The notes below the pieces were generated by a model that saw only the letters and a list, made by a program, of their open reading frames with translations, was not told the origin of the DNA and searched no databases. Shown piece after piece: positions 9,112 to 18,717 of a stretch of 64,000 nt of DNA (positions are counted from its first letter, which is position 1; every line of letters starts with the position of its first letter). Origin of the DNA: Streptomyces californicus (GTDB lineage Bacteria > Actinomycetota > Actinomycetes > Streptomycetales > Streptomycetaceae); NCBI RefSeq assembly GCF_000717645.1, contig NZ_JNZZ01000007.1, positions 124,001-188,000 on the forward strand, in the 5' to 3' direction. Position numbers and translations under genes: made by a program.

Positions 9112-9750
9112 ATGACGACTGCAGCGGTAGACCACGAGCTCTCCTCCGACCAGGACGAGGGCGGCGGCAAGCGCGCCTACGGGGCCGGCCGCGGTCTGGC
9201 CCTGCTCCTGGTGATCACCGGCGCGGCCGGACTGCTGGCCGCCTGGGTCATCACGATCGACAAGTTCAAGCTGCTGGAGGACCCCTCCTTCACCCCCGGG
9301 TGCAGCCTCAACCCCGTCGTCGCCTGCGGCAACATCATGAAGAGCGAGCAGGCGTCGGTGTTCGGGTTCCCCAACCCGATGCTGGGCCTGGTCACGTACG
9401 GCATGGTCATCGCGATCGGCATGGGGCTCCTCGCCGGCGCGCGCTACCGCGGCTGGTTCTGGCTCGGGCTGAACGCCGGGACGCTCTTCGGCGTCGGCTT
9501 CTGCACCTGGCTCCAGTACCAGTCGCTGTACAACATCAACTCGCTCTGCCTGTGGTGCTGTCTGGCCTGGGTCGCCACCATCGTCATGTTCTGCTACGTG
9601 ACCACCCACAACGTCAAGAACCGCGTCCTTCCGGCCCCGGCCTGGCTGCGGAACGGGCTCACCGAGTTCCCCTGGGTGCTGCCGGTGCTGTGGATCGGGA
9701 TCATCGGCATGCTGATCCTGACCCGCTGGTGGGACTTCTGGACCAGCTGA
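9112..9750 (+). CDS. Vitamin K epoxide reductase (VKOR) family protein
   Basis: A membrane oxidoreductase that, in actinobacteria, reoxidises periplasmic DsbA-type proteins and passes electrons to menaquinone. The 212-residue protein has about five hydrophobic segments (28-48, 88-108, 114-132, 142-162, 188-206). The redox residues are visible: loop cysteines Cys64 and Cys72 and the quinone-site pair Cys146-x-x-Cys149 (CLWC), with an extra Cys150. No fused thioredoxin domain is present, unlike some bacterial VKORs, so a separate DsbA-like partner is needed. The ATG start at 9112 is preceded by GGAACGGCG. It forms a single-gene unit between hisS and rarA. Confidence 0.9.
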   Translation: MTTAAVDHELSSDQDEGGGKRAYGAGRGLALLLVITGAAGLLAAWVITIDKFKLLEDPSFTPGCSLNPVVACGNIMKSEQASVFGFPNPMLGLVTYGMVIAIGMGLLAGARYRGWFWLGLNAGTLFGVGFCTWLQYQSLYNINSLCLWCCLAWVATIVMFCYVTTHNVKNRVLPAPAWLRNGLTEFPWVLPVLWIGIIGMLILTRWWDFWTS

Positions 9751-9858
9751 GCACCGCCCGGGTCTCCGGCAGCGGAAGCCGCCCACGAGAATCCGTGCGT
9801 GCTCCCGGTAGGCCGGGCGCCCCCGGCTGTGTCAGTGGGGTCGCTTAGGCTTCATGAC

Positions 9859-11229
9859 GTGGAGCCCGACCTCTTTACCGCAGCCGCCGAAGACCGCCAG
9901 GAGAAGGACCCGACGAGCAGTCCTCTCGCCGTCCGGATGCGTCCGCGCACCCTCGACGAGGTGGTCGGCCAGCAGCACCTGCTGAAGCCGGGCTCGCCGC
10001 TGCGCCGCCTGGTCGGCGAGGGCGGCGGGGGTCCGGCCGGGGCGTCCTCCGTCATCCTCTGGGGCCCGCCCGGCACCGGCAAGACGACTCTGGCGTACGT
10101 GGTCAGCAAGGCCACCAACAAACGGTTCGTCGAGCTCTCCGCGATCACCGCGGGCGTCAAGGAGGTCCGGGCCGTCATCGAGGGCGCGCGGCGCGCGACC
10201 GGCGGATTCGGCAAGGAGACCGTCCTCTTCCTGGACGAGATCCACCGCTTCTCCAAGGCCCAGCAGGACTCCCTGCTCCCCGCCGTGGAGAACCGCTGGG
10301 TCACCCTCATCGCCGCCACCACGGAGAACCCGTACTTCTCGGTCATCTCGCCGCTGCTCTCGCGCTCCCTGCTGCTCACCCTGGAGCCGCTGACCGACGA
10401 CGACCTGCGCTCGCTCCTGCGCCGGGCGCTCATCGAGGAGCGGGGGCTCGGCGGCGCGGTCACCCTGCCCGAGGACGCCGAGGCCCATCTGCTGCGGATC
10501 GCCGGCGGCGACGCGCGGAGGGCGCTCACCGCACTGGAGGCGGCGGCCGGTGCGGCCATCGCCACGGGGGAGGCGGAGATCACCCTGGAGACGGTCGAGG
10601 CGACCGTCGACCGCGCCGCGGTGAAGTACGACCGCGACGGCGACCAGCACTACGACGTGGCCAGCGCGCTCATCAAGTCGATCCGCGGCTCCGACGTGGA
10701 CGCGGCCCTGCACTACCTGGCCCGGATGATCGAGGCGGGGGAGGACCCCCGGTTCATCGCCCGGCGGCTGATGATCTCGGCCAGCGAGGACATCGGGCTC
10801 GCGGACCCCACCGCGCTGCCGACGGCGGTGGCGGCGGCTCAGGCCGTCGCCATGATCGGCTTCCCGGAGGCGGCGCTCACCCTCAGCCACGCCACCATCG
10901 CGCTGGCCCTCGCCCCCAAGTCCAACGCGGCGACGATGGCGATCTCCGCCGCCCGGGACGATGTGCGCCGGGGGCTCGCCGGGCCGGTCCCGGCCCACCT
11001 GCGCGACGGTCACTACAAGGGCGCGGCCAAGCTCGGCCACGCCCAGGGGTACGTCTACCCGCACGACGTGCAGGGCGGCATCGCCGCCCAGCAGTACGCG
11101 CCGGACGCGGTCAGCGACCGGCAGTACTACACCCCCACGCGGTACGGCGCGGAGGCGCGGTACGCGGACGTCGTCGAGCGGGTGCGCGAGCGCCTCGGCC
11201 GCACGGGCGAGGACGCGGACCCGTCGTAG
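9859..11229 (+). CDS. rarA: Replication-associated recombination ATPase RarA (MgsA)
   Basis: An AAA+ ATPase related to clamp loaders that acts at stalled replication forks. The 456-residue protein carries Walker [10 protein letters not shown] (69-77), Walker [10 protein letters not shown], sensor-1 region ATTENP and an Arg-finger segment (SPLLSRSL), followed by the MgsA-type C-terminal domain ([20 protein letters not shown] and the EDIGLADP motif). The N-terminus lacks the UBZ zinc finger of eukaryotic WRNIP1. I start at GTG 9859, giving [14 protein letters not shown], close to the usual start; the open frame extends further up without homology. A GC hairpin follows at 11241. Confidence 0.94.
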   Translation: MEPDLFTAAAEDRQEKDPTSSPLAVRMRPRTLDEVVGQQHLLKPGSPLRRLVGEGGGGPAGASSVILWGPPGTGKTTLAYVVSKATNKRFVELSAITAGVKEVRAVIEGARRATGGFGKETVLFLDEIHRFSKAQQDSLLPAVENRWVTLIAATTENPYFSVISPLLSRSLLLTLEPLTDDDLRSLLRRALIEERGLGGAVTLPEDAEAHLLRIAGGDARRALTALEAAAGAAIATGEAEITLETVEATVDRAAVKYDRDGDQHYDVASALIKSIRGSDVDAALHYLARMIEAGEDPRFIARRLMISASEDIGLADPTALPTAVAAAQAVAMIGFPEAALTLSHATIALALAPKSNAATMAISAARDDVRRGLAGPVPAHLRDGHYKGAAKLGHAQGYVYPHDVQGGIAAQQYAPDAVSDRQYYTPTRYGAEARYADVVERVRERLGRTGEDADPS

Positions 11230-11240
11230 ACCGGCTCAGG

Positions 11241-11264
11241 GGCCCGGCGCGGGGCCGCCGGGCC
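11241..11264 (+). terminator. Hairpin terminator after rarA
   Basis: A 9-bp perfect GC stem (11241-11249 and 11256-11264) with a 6-base loop, 12 bases after the rarA stop and between the convergent rarA and DUF2470 genes. Confidence 0.6.
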
Positions 11265-11309
11265 GTCGCGCGTCGCCCGGGGCCGGCCTCGCACCGGCCC
11301 GCGCGGGTG

Positions 11310-12146
11310 TCAGAGCGCGGCCGCCTCGAAGAGGGTGTGCATGGCACGGCGCAGCTCGGTGACGTCGCGCACCGGCTCGGGGAACTCGAAGCGGGCGTCG
11401 AAGCAGGAGTTCCGGTTCTCGATGAACCGGACCCGCAGCCCGAAGCGGTCCAGGGCGACCGGCACGGCCCGGGGCGGGTGGCCGCCGAAGGCGCCGGTGT
11501 CGCGCTCGCCCAGCAGTCCGCACAGGGTCCGCATCTGCTCGCCGTGGGAGGCGGCCAGATGCTGGAGCAGTTCCGTCTCGTGGACGACCAGCGGATCGGG
11601 GGCCGCGTCGCGGAAGTCCTCCGCCTCGATGTCCTCGGCGCCCCAGAGGTCGTCCACGTACGCCTCGCCGAACTCCAGGCGCAGCATCATCCGGCCGGGC
11701 TCGGCGATGCCGGGGACGGAGGTGAGCCAGCCGGAGATCCACGCACGGCCCCGGACGCGGTGCGGTACGGAGACCGGGGAGACGTCCGTGATCTCCAGCA
11801 CGGCGGTCAGGTCGTCGCCCTGGGCGTGCGTCGCGGCCCGTACCGCCGGGGAATCCGCGGGGAATTCGAGGAACACGTCCCCCTCGGGGCCCACGCTCCG
11901 GCTGTCCGGGAGCAGCGGTTCCGCACCGGCCAGATCCAGCCCCGGTACGACCAGCAGTGCGGAGCAGGTACTCTGTACGAGAGTTCGTGTGCGTTCGGCT
12001 GCTGACGGCATCCGAGTGTTTTCTGGCCCGCTGGGACGCGGCTGACCACGATCTGATCGGCCTTCCGTCGTAGCAGCATCCTCCTCTGAGGTGCTGCCGC
12101 TGTCTGTGCTGTCCGTGACGTGAGTGGTGTTCCCAGGGCGAGACAT
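11310..12146 (-). CDS. DUF2470 domain-containing protein, iron-box controlled
   Basis: A 278-residue soluble protein. The N-terminal 45 residues are low-complexity (Ser/Thr/Glu/Arg), then a split-barrel-like region (about 48-170), then a DUF2470 domain (about 185-278; ETELLQHLAASHGEQM to DVTELRRAMHTLF). DUF2470 occurs at the C-terminus of HugZ-type haem-degrading or haem-binding split-barrel proteins, so a role in haem or iron handling is plausible, but no haem ligand can be assigned here. ATG 12146 is preceded by AAGGAGATCGC. A perfect DmdR/IdeR iron box lies 15 bases upstream of the start codon, which supports repression in iron-replete cells. The gene diverges from rpsD. Confidence 0.8.
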   Translation of the reverse strand: MSRPGNTTHVTDSTDSGSTSEEDAATTEGRSDRGQPRPSGPENTRMPSAAERTRTLVQSTCSALLVVPGLDLAGAEPLLPDSRSVGPEGDVFLEFPADSPAVRAATHAQGDDLTAVLEITDVSPVSVPHRVRGRAWISGWLTSVPGIAEPGRMMLRLEFGEAYVDDLWGAEDIEAEDFRDAAPDPLVVHETELLQHLAASHGEQMRTLCGLLGERDTGAFGGHPPRAVPVALDRFGLRVRFIENRNSCFDARFEFPEPVRDVTELRRAMHTLFEAAAL

Positions 12147-12160
12147 GCGATCTCCTTGAG

Positions 12161-12179
12161 TAAGGTAAGCCTAACCTAA
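12161..12179. promoter_or_regulatory. Iron box (DmdR/IdeR operator)
   Basis: The 19-base sequence TAAGGTAAGCCTAACCTAA matches the DtxR/IdeR/DmdR consensus TWAGGTWAGSCTWACCTWA at every position. It lies 15 bases before the DUF2470 start (minus strand) and 24 bases before the rpsD start (plus strand). A bound iron-dependent repressor here would be expected to block DUF2470 and could also affect rpsD. Confidence 0.85.
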
Positions 12180-12202
12180 CCTACAACGGAGGTCTGGAGA
12201 AC

Positions 12203-12817
12203 GTGCCTAACCAGTCGCGTCCCAAGGTCAAGAAGTCGCGTGCCCTCGGCATCGCCCTGACGCCCAAGGCCGTCAAGTACTTCGAAGCGCGTCCGTACCC
12301 GCCGGGCGAGCACGGCCGTGGCCGCAAGCAGAACTCGGACTACAAGGTCCGTCTGCTGGAGAAGCAGCGCCTGCGTGCGCAGTACGACATCAGCGAGCGC
12401 CAGATGGCGCGCGCCTACGACCGCGCCAAGAAGGCCGAGGGCAAGACGGGCGAGGCGCTGGTCGTCGAGCTCGAGCGCCGCCTCGACGCCCTGGTCCTGC
12501 GTTCGGGTATCGCCCGCACCATCTACCAGGCCCGCCAGATGGTCGTCCACGGCCACATCGAGGTCAACGGCGGCAAGGTCGACAAGCCCTCCTTCCGCGT
12601 GCGCCCGGACGACATCGTCCAGGTCCGCGAGCGCAGCCGCTCCAAGGTCCCCTTCCAGGTGGCCCGCGAGGGTGGTTACGACACCGACGGTGAGACCCCG
12701 CGCTACCTCCAGGTGAACCTGAAGGCCCTGGCCTTCCGCCTGGACCGGGACCCGAACCGCAAGGAGATCCCGGTGATCTGCGACGAGCAGCTCGTCGTCG
12801 AGTACTACGCCCGCTGA
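12203..12817 (+). CDS. rpsD: 30S ribosomal protein S4
   Basis: Primary 16S rRNA-binding protein that starts assembly of the 30S body. 204 residues, the normal length. The N-terminal region ([16 protein letters not shown]) has no zinc-binding cysteines, so this is the zinc-independent C-minus form. The S4 RNA-binding domain spans about 90-150 ([35 protein letters not shown]). GTG 12203 follows GGAGGTCTGGAG. The gene stands alone rather than in the alpha operon. The only DNA between it and the divergent DUF2470 gene contains an iron box. Confidence 0.97.
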   Translation: MPNQSRPKVKKSRALGIALTPKAVKYFEARPYPPGEHGRGRKQNSDYKVRLLEKQRLRAQYDISERQMARAYDRAKKAEGKTGEALVVELERRLDALVLRSGIARTIYQARQMVVHGHIEVNGGKVDKPSFRVRPDDIVQVRERSRSKVPFQVAREGGYDTDGETPRYLQVNLKALAFRLDRDPNRKEIPVICDEQLVVEYYAR

Positions 12818-12834
12818 TCCAGGCGTAGCCGCTC

Positions 12835-15063
12835 TCACCAGCGCTCCGGCCCGCCCCTCCCCGTCAACCGGGAGGCGGCGGGCCTTCGCGTTCCCCCGGG
12901 GCCGGCCGCAGCGGGCCCGCCCGCGACCGGCCCGCCCGAGCCGGGCGCCGAAGGCGCCGACGCCGGGCCGCCGCCGGCCAGGGCCCGGTCCACGGCCGCG
13001 GCCGGATCCAGCCGGCGGCCCGCCCGCAGCCCCTCCTCGTACGCGGCGTTCCCCAGCGCCCCGCGCGCCTGCTTCTCGCACTCCGCCCGCGGCCGCCCGT
13101 AGAACACCGAGCCGAACAGCGGCAACCCCACCGACGGCCAGGCGACCTCCGCCGCGCCCTGGAGCACGGCGGCCTCCGCGGCGTCCCCCTCCACCGCCGT
13201 CACCAGGGCCAGAAGCTCCAGCGACAGCACCGTGCCCAGCAGGTCGTTGAACGTCCGGCCGATCGTCAGGCACTCCCCGAGCATCCGCCGCGCCCGCGCC
13301 GGCCGCCCCCGGTGCAGCGCCGCGTACGCCAGGACGTACAGCGCGTACGCCAGCGCCCACCGCTCCCCGTGGTCCTCGCAGGTCTCCCGGACCTCTTCGC
13401 AGATCGCCGCCGCCGCGTCCAGATCGCCCAGGAACGCCACCGCCATCGCCAGCTCGACCTGCGCCATCAGCACATTGCTGTTCAGCTCCCCGGCCTCGCG
13501 GTAGCGCCCCAGCGCCTCGCGCAGCAGGGCCTCGGCGCGCGGCATGTCGTCCGTCACGATCGCCAGGCATCCCGTGCGGTGCACCGCGTACGCCAGCGCC
13601 GTCGCGTTCCCGGAGTGCTCGGCCTCCTCCCGGCACTCCTGGAGCGCCGCGACCGCCGCGACCGCGTCGCCCTGGAGCACCGCCACGTAGCCCAGCACCC
13701 ACAGCACCTTCAGCCGCGTCGCGTCGTGCGGGGCCGGCTCCTCCAGTACGTGCTCCAGCCAGTGCCGACCCTCGGACAGCCGCCCGCAGCCGACCCAGTA
13801 GAACCAGAGGGTGCCGGCCAGATAGCGCGCCAGATGCACCTCGTCGGGGTCCTCCAGCGAGGATTCCATGGCCCGGCGGAGGTTGGGCAGCTCGCCGTCG
13901 ATCCGTGCCGCCACCTCCGCCTGCCGCGGGCTGAACCAGTCCAGCTCGCACCAGGTCGCGAGCCCCACGAACCAGTCCCGGTGCCGCCGCCGCAGCCGCC
14001 GGGCGTCCCCGGCCGCCGTGAGCCACCGCGCCCCGTACTCGCTCACCGTGTCCAGCATCCGGTAGCGCGCCCCGGCCGGGCCCTCCTCGCGCTCCACCAC
14101 CGACTGGGCCAGCAGCTCGTCCAAGACGTCCAGCACCGAGTCCGCCGGCAGATCCGGCCCGCCGCAGATGTACTCGGCCGCCTCCAGATCGAACGACCCG
14201 GCGAAGACCGAGAGCCGCGCCCACAGCAGCCGCTGCTCGGGCGTGCACAGCTCATGGCTCCAGCCGATCGCCGTACGCAGCGTCCGGTGGCGGCCCGGCG
14301 CGCCCCGGTGGCCACCGGTCAGCAGCCGGAAGCGGTCGTCCAGCCGCAGCAGCACCTGCTCCACCGACAGGGCCCGCAGCCGTCCGGCAGCGAGCTCCAG
14401 CGCCAGCGGAATCCCGTCGAGGCGGTGGCAGAGCTCCCGCACGGTCCCCCGCTCGGCCTCCGTCGGCTCCCAGCCCGGCCGCACCCCCCGAGCCCGCTCC
14501 GTGAACAGCTCCACCGCGTCTCCGTCCCGCATCGGGGCCAGCGGGAACATCCGCTCCCCGGCCACCCGCAGCGGGCAGCGCCCGGCCGCGAGCACCTGGA
14601 GCCCGGGGGCCCGGCGCAGCAGCTCGGCCACCAGGCCCGCGCACGCCTCCACGAGGTGCTCGAAGCCGTCGATCACCAGCAGCGTCCGGCGCTCGCGGAG
14701 GTGCTCGACGAGGACCGCGCGCGGCGTCCGGCTGGTGTGGTCGGCCAACTCCAGGGCGTCGATCAGGGCGTGCTCCAGCAGGCCGGGATCGCGTACGGCG
14801 GACAGCTCGGCCATCAGGACCCCGTCGCAGTACCGTTTCTCCCGGAGCGCGGCGGCCCGGATGACGCACCGGGTCTTGCCCACGCCCGCCACCCCGACGA
14901 CGGTGACGAGCCGGGCCTCCCGGTCCAGCAGCGCACCGATTCCGGCGAGTTCGTCCTCACGGCCCACGAAGGGGTTCAGCTCGGCGGGGAGGCCGCCGGG
15001 AGCCGGTGCGGGGCGGGCGTCCGGATCGCCGGGATTCGAAGAGGGGTCCTGCAGGCGTCGCAT
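12835..15063 (-). CDS. STAND-type NTPase (NB-ARC/TPR) without a DNA-binding domain
   Basis: A 742-residue AfsR/LuxR-like signalling ATPase. The NFVGRE-like entry (NPFVGREDEL, 30-39), Walker A GVAGVGKT (57-64), Walker B-like TLLVIDGFEHL, and the GIPLALELAAGRL motif mark an NB-ARC/STAND module, followed by a winged-helix segment (LSVFAGSFDLEAAE) and many TPR-like helices (about 380-660). The C-terminus is a low-complexity Ala/Gly/Pro tail. Relatives usually carry an OmpR-type or LuxR-type HTH at one end; neither is visible here or in the adjoining DNA. I start at ATG 15063; no clear ribosome site precedes it, so leaderless translation is possible. Its partner or signal is unknown. Confidence 0.8.
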   Translation of the reverse strand: MRRLQDPSSNPGDPDARPAPAPGGLPAELNPFVGREDELAGIGALLDREARLVTVVGVAGVGKTRCVIRAAALREKRYCDGVLMAELSAVRDPGLLEHALIDALELADHTSRTPRAVLVEHLRERRTLLVIDGFEHLVEACAGLVAELLRRAPGLQVLAAGRCPLRVAGERMFPLAPMRDGDAVELFTERARGVRPGWEPTEAERGTVRELCHRLDGIPLALELAAGRLRALSVEQVLLRLDDRFRLLTGGHRGAPGRHRTLRTAIGWSHELCTPEQRLLWARLSVFAGSFDLEAAEYICGGPDLPADSVLDVLDELLAQSVVEREEGPAGARYRMLDTVSEYGARWLTAAGDARRLRRRHRDWFVGLATWCELDWFSPRQAEVAARIDGELPNLRRAMESSLEDPDEVHLARYLAGTLWFYWVGCGRLSEGRHWLEHVLEEPAPHDATRLKVLWVLGYVAVLQGDAVAAVAALQECREEAEHSGNATALAYAVHRTGCLAIVTDDMPRAEALLREALGRYREAGELNSNVLMAQVELAMAVAFLGDLDAAAAICEEVRETCEDHGERWALAYALYVLAYAALHRGRPARARRMLGECLTIGRTFNDLLGTVLSLELLALVTAVEGDAAEAAVLQGAAEVAWPSVGLPLFGSVFYGRPRAECEKQARGALGNAAYEEGLRAGRRLDPAAAVDRALAGGGPASAPSAPGSGGPVAGGPAAAGPGGTRRPAASRLTGRGGPERW
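12848..12884 (+). terminator. rpsD terminator inside the end of the convergent gene
   Basis: Stem of 14 bp with one bulged C (12848-12861 and 12870-12884) and a short loop, 30 bases after the rpsD stop. It lies within the last codons of the convergent STAND ATPase gene, so the hairpin and the coding end overlap. Confidence 0.6.
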
Positions 15064-15225
15064 GAGACACGGAGCGTACTGGCTTGAAAGCTCTCCGTAC
15101 AATCTCCTCGGACAACTCCCCGCCCACCCGCGGGGAATGCGGTAGGGGAGGGGACGCACGGCGCGATAGGCTCGACGGCGACAAGCCCCCGCTGGGGCCG
15201 ATCGACAAGCAGAGGGCGGTGCACA

Positions 15226-15696
15226 GTGTCCGGTGGAGAGGTGGCCGGGATCATCGTGGCCGTCTTCTGGGCGATCCTGGTCTCGTTCCTCGCCGTCGTG
15301 CTGGTGAGGCTCGCCCAGACGCTCAGGGCGACCACCAAGCTCGTGGCGGACGTGACCGACCAGGCCGTTCCGCTGCTCGCCGACGCCTCGGCGACGGTGC
15401 GCTCCGCGCAGACCCAGCTGGACAAGGTCGACGCCATCGCGAGCGACGTCCAGGAGGTCACCTCCAACGCGTCCGCGCTCTCCACCACCGTCGCCTCCAC
15501 GTTCGGCGGCCCCCTCGTCAAGGTCGCGGCCTTCGGCTACGGCGTACGTCAGGCGCTCGGCCGCCGCGGCGCCCCCGAACCGGAACCGGCGCGGGGGCGC
15601 GGCTCCGCCCGCCGTACGGTGATCGTCGGCCGGACCGTACCCTCGGCGCGCGAACGCAGGCGCGAACGCCGAAACGCCCGCGGACAGAAGGACTGA
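15226..15696 (+). CDS. DUF948 domain-containing membrane protein
   Basis: A 156-residue protein with one N-terminal membrane helix (about 7-29, VAGIIVAVFWAILVSFLAVV) followed by a heptad-patterned region (30-100) typical of DUF948, and a basic Arg-rich C-terminal tail (115-156) that may contact nucleic acid or lipid head groups. The function of the family is not established. GTG 15226 starts the protein. Seven bases separate it from the next small gene, and that gene overlaps alaS by one base, so the three genes likely form one operon, an arrangement common in Streptomyces. Confidence 0.8.
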   Translation: MSGGEVAGIIVAVFWAILVSFLAVVLVRLAQTLRATTKLVADVTDQAVPLLADASATVRSAQTQLDKVDAIASDVQEVTSNASALSTTVASTFGGPLVKVAAFGYGVRQALGRRGAPEPEPARGRGSARRTVIVGRTVPSARERRRERRNARGQKD

Positions 15697-15703
15697 TCGA
15701 GCG

Positions 15704-16048
15704 ATGTTCCGCCGCACGTTCTGGTTCACCGCCGGCGCGGCCGCCGGTGTGTGGGCCACCGCCAAGGTCAACCGCAAGCTCAAGCAGCTCACCCCCGAGA
15801 GCCTCGCGGCGCAGGCCGCGGACAAGGCGATCGAGACGGGCCACCGCCTCAAGGACTTCGCCCTCGACGTCCGGGAGGGCATGGCCCGCCGCGAAGCCGA
15901 ACTGGGCGACGCGCTCGGCCTGGAGGCCCCGGTCGACCAAGACCTCCCCGTCCAGCGGCACCGGGCCGTCGAGGCGGGCGGACCGCCCGCGCGCCCCGCC
16001 TACCGCACCCTTCCCTCCAACTCGAACAACCGGAATGAGGACCACTGA
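15704..16048 (+). CDS. Small conserved protein, DUF6167-like
   Basis: A 114-residue protein with a short hydrophobic N-terminus ([18 protein letters not shown], about 3-20) that could anchor it in the membrane, then an amphipathic helical part ([20 protein letters not shown]) and a polar tail ending in Asn-rich sequence. I recall it as the DUF6167 family found directly before alaS in Streptomyces; no function is known. Its TGA overlaps the alaS ATG by one base, so translation of alaS is probably coupled. Confidence 0.75.
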   Translation: MFRRTFWFTAGAAAGVWATAKVNRKLKQLTPESLAAQAADKAIETGHRLKDFALDVREGMARREAELGDALGLEAPVDQDLPVQRHRAVEAGGPPARPAYRTLPSNSNNRNEDH

Positions 16049-18717
16049 TGGAGTCGGCCGAAATTCGCCGCCGCTGGCTGAGCTACTTCGAGGAGCACGG
16101 TCACACCGCCGTTCCCTCGGCGTCGCTCATCGCGGACGACCCGACTCTGCTGCTGGTCCCCGCGGGCATGGTCCCCTTCAAGCCGTACTTCCTCGGTGAG
16201 GCCAAGCCGCCCTCCCCGCGCGTCACCAGCGTGCAGAAGTGCGTGCGCACACCGGACATCGAAGAGGTCGGCAAGACCACCCGGCACGGCACCTTCTTCC
16301 AGATGTGCGGCAACTTCTCCTTCGGGGACTACTTCAAGGAGGGGGCCATCACCCTCGCCTGGGAGGTCCTGACGAAGTCCGTCGAGGAGGGCGGCTACGG
16401 CCTCGACCCGGAGAAGCTCTGGATCACGGTCTACCTCGACGACGACGAGGCCGAGGCCATCTGGCGCGACAAGATCGGCGTCCCCGCCGAGCGCATCCAG
16501 CGCCTGGGGATGGGGCCGAACTTCTGGTCCATGGGCGTGCCCGGCCCGTGCGGTCCGTGCTCGGAGATCAACTACGACCGCGGCCCCGAGTTCGGCGTCG
16601 AGGGCGGCCCGGCCGTCAACGACGAGCGCTACGTCGAGCTCTGGAACCTGGTCTTCATGCAGTACGAGCGCGGCCCCGGCGAGGGCAAGGAGGACTACCC
16701 GATCCTCGGGGAGCTGCCGTCGAAGAACATCGACACCGGTCTCGGCCTCGAACGCCTCGCGATGATCCTGCAGGGCGTGCAGAACATGTACGAGACCGAC
16801 ACCCTGCGCGTCGTCATGGACAAGGCCACCGAGCTGACCGGCATCCGCTACGGCGCCGAGAACGGCACGGACGTCTCCCTCCGCGTCGTCGCCGACCACA
16901 TGCGCACGTCCGTGATGCTCATCGGTGACGGCGTCACCCCCGGCAACGAGGGCCGCGGCTACGTGCTGCGCCGCATCATGCGCCGCGCCATCCGCAACAT
17001 GCGCCTCCTGGGCGCCACCGGGACGGTCGTCAAGGACCTCATCGACGTCGTGATCGACACGATGGGGCAGCAGTACCCGGAGCTGATCACCGAGCGCAAG
17101 CGCATCGAGGTGGTCGCCCTCGCCGAGGAGGCCGCCTTCCTCAAGGCCCTCAAGGGCGGCACCAACATCCTGGAGACCGCGGTCACCGAGACCAAGGCCG
17201 CCGGCGGCAAGGTCCTCGCCGGGGACAAGGCGTTCCTGCTCCACGACACCTGGGGCTTCCCGATCGACCTGACCCTGGAGATGGCCGCCGAGCAGGGGCT
17301 CTCCGTGGACGAGGACGGCTTCCGCCGCCTCATGCAGGAGCAGCGCGACAAGGCCAAGGCCGACGCCCGCGCCAAGAAGACCGGCCACGCCGACCTCTCC
17401 GCCTACCGCGAGGTCGCGGACACCTCCGGCGCCACCGAGTTCACCGGCTACACCAGCGTGGCCGGCGAGTCCACCATCGTCGGCCTGCTGGTCGACGGCG
17501 TGCCCTCGCCCGCCGCCACCGAGGGCGACGAGGTCGAGGTCGTCCTCGACCGCACCCCCTTCTACGCCGAGGGCGGCGGCCAGCTCGCCGACACCGGCCG
17601 CATCCGGCTCGACACCGGGGCCGTCATCGAGGTCCGCGACGTGCAGAAGCCGGTCCCGGGCGTCCACGTCCACAAGGGCGTCGTCCAGGTCGGCGAGGTG
17701 ACGGTCGGGGCCCCCGTCTTCGCCTCGATCGACGCCACCCGCCGCCGCGCCATCGCCCGCGCCCACAGCGCCACGCACCTCACGCACCAGGCGCTGCGCG
17801 ACGCGCTCGGCCCGACGGCCGCCCAGGCCGGGTCGGAGAACTCGCCGGGCCGCTTCCGCTTCGACTTCGGCTCGCCCGCCGCCGTCCCCGGCACGGTCCT
17901 CACCGACGTGGAGCAGCGGATCAACGAGGTCCTCTCGCGGGAGCTCGACGTCCAGGCCGAGGTCATGTCGATCGACGAGGCCAAGAAGCAGGGCGCCATC
18001 GCCGAGTTCGGCGAGAAGTACGGCGAGCGGGTCCGCGTCGTGACCATCGGCGACTTCTCCAAGGAGCTGTGCGGCGGCACGCACGTCCACAACACCGCCC
18101 AGCTGGGCCTGGTGAAGCTGCTCGGAGAGTCCTCCATCGGCTCCGGCGTGCGCCGCATCGAGGCCCTGGTCGGCGTGGACGCCTACAACTTCCTCGCCAA
18201 GGAGCACACGGTCGTCGCCCAGCTCCAGGAGCTGGTCAAGGGCCGTCCCGAGGAGCTGCCCGAGAAGATCGCGGGCATGCTCGGCAAGCTCAAGGACGCC
18301 GAGAAGGAGATCGAGAAGTTCCGCGCGGAGAAGGTCCTCGCGGCCGCCGCCGGACTCGTCGACTCGGCCAAGGACGTCCGCGGCGTCGCCCTGGTCACCG
18401 GCCAGGTCCCCGACGGCACCTCCGCCGACGACCTGCGCAAGCTGGTCCTGGACGTGCGGGGCCGCATCCAGGGCGGCCGCCCGGCCGTCGTGGCCCTGTT
18501 CACCACGGCCAACGGACGCCCGCTCACCGTCATCGCCACCAACCAGGCCGCCCGCGAGCGCGGCCTCAAGGCCGGTGACCTCGTGCGTACGGCCGCCAAG
18601 ACCCTCGGCGGCGGTGGCGGCGGCAAGCCGGACGTCGCCCAGGGCGGCGGCACGAACCCGGCCGCCATCGGGGACGCCGTCGCCGCGGTCGAGCGCCTCG
18701 TCACCGAGACGGCGTGA
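16048..18717 (+). CDS. alaS: Alanyl-tRNA synthetase
   Basis: Charges tRNA-Ala with alanine and edits mischarged serine or glycine. The 889-residue class II enzyme has the N-terminal catalytic core ([20 protein letters not shown]; motif 2 at [20 protein letters not shown]), the tRNA-recognition region, an editing domain with zinc ligands HSATH and CGGTH, and the C-terminal C-Ala domain ([20 protein letters not shown]). Full length for the family. ATG 16048 overlaps the previous stop (TGATG). ruvX follows with a 4-base overlap. Confidence 0.97.
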   Translation: MESAEIRRRWLSYFEEHGHTAVPSASLIADDPTLLLVPAGMVPFKPYFLGEAKPPSPRVTSVQKCVRTPDIEEVGKTTRHGTFFQMCGNFSFGDYFKEGAITLAWEVLTKSVEEGGYGLDPEKLWITVYLDDDEAEAIWRDKIGVPAERIQRLGMGPNFWSMGVPGPCGPCSEINYDRGPEFGVEGGPAVNDERYVELWNLVFMQYERGPGEGKEDYPILGELPSKNIDTGLGLERLAMILQGVQNMYETDTLRVVMDKATELTGIRYGAENGTDVSLRVVADHMRTSVMLIGDGVTPGNEGRGYVLRRIMRRAIRNMRLLGATGTVVKDLIDVVIDTMGQQYPELITERKRIEVVALAEEAAFLKALKGGTNILETAVTETKAAGGKVLAGDKAFLLHDTWGFPIDLTLEMAAEQGLSVDEDGFRRLMQEQRDKAKADARAKKTGHADLSAYREVADTSGATEFTGYTSVAGESTIVGLLVDGVPSPAATEGDEVEVVLDRTPFYAEGGGQLADTGRIRLDTGAVIEVRDVQKPVPGVHVHKGVVQVGEVTVGAPVFASIDATRRRAIARAHSATHLTHQALRDALGPTAAQAGSENSPGRFRFDFGSPAAVPGTVLTDVEQRINEVLSRELDVQAEVMSIDEAKKQGAIAEFGEKYGERVRVVTIGDFSKELCGGTHVHNTAQLGLVKLLGESSIGSGVRRIEALVGVDAYNFLAKEHTVVAQLQELVKGRPEELPEKIAGMLGKLKDAEKEIEKFRAEKVLAAAAGLVDSAKDVRGVALVTGQVPDGTSADDLRKLVLDVRGRIQGGRPAVVALFTTANGRPLTVIATNQAARERGLKAGDLVRTAAKTLGGGGGGKPDVAQGGGTNPAAIGDAVAAVERLVTETA

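Noticed and set aside
12161..12179. Zur or other metal box controlling rpsD
   Set aside because: rpsD is the zinc-free form, but the palindrome matches the IdeR/DmdR iron box at all positions rather than a Zur site.
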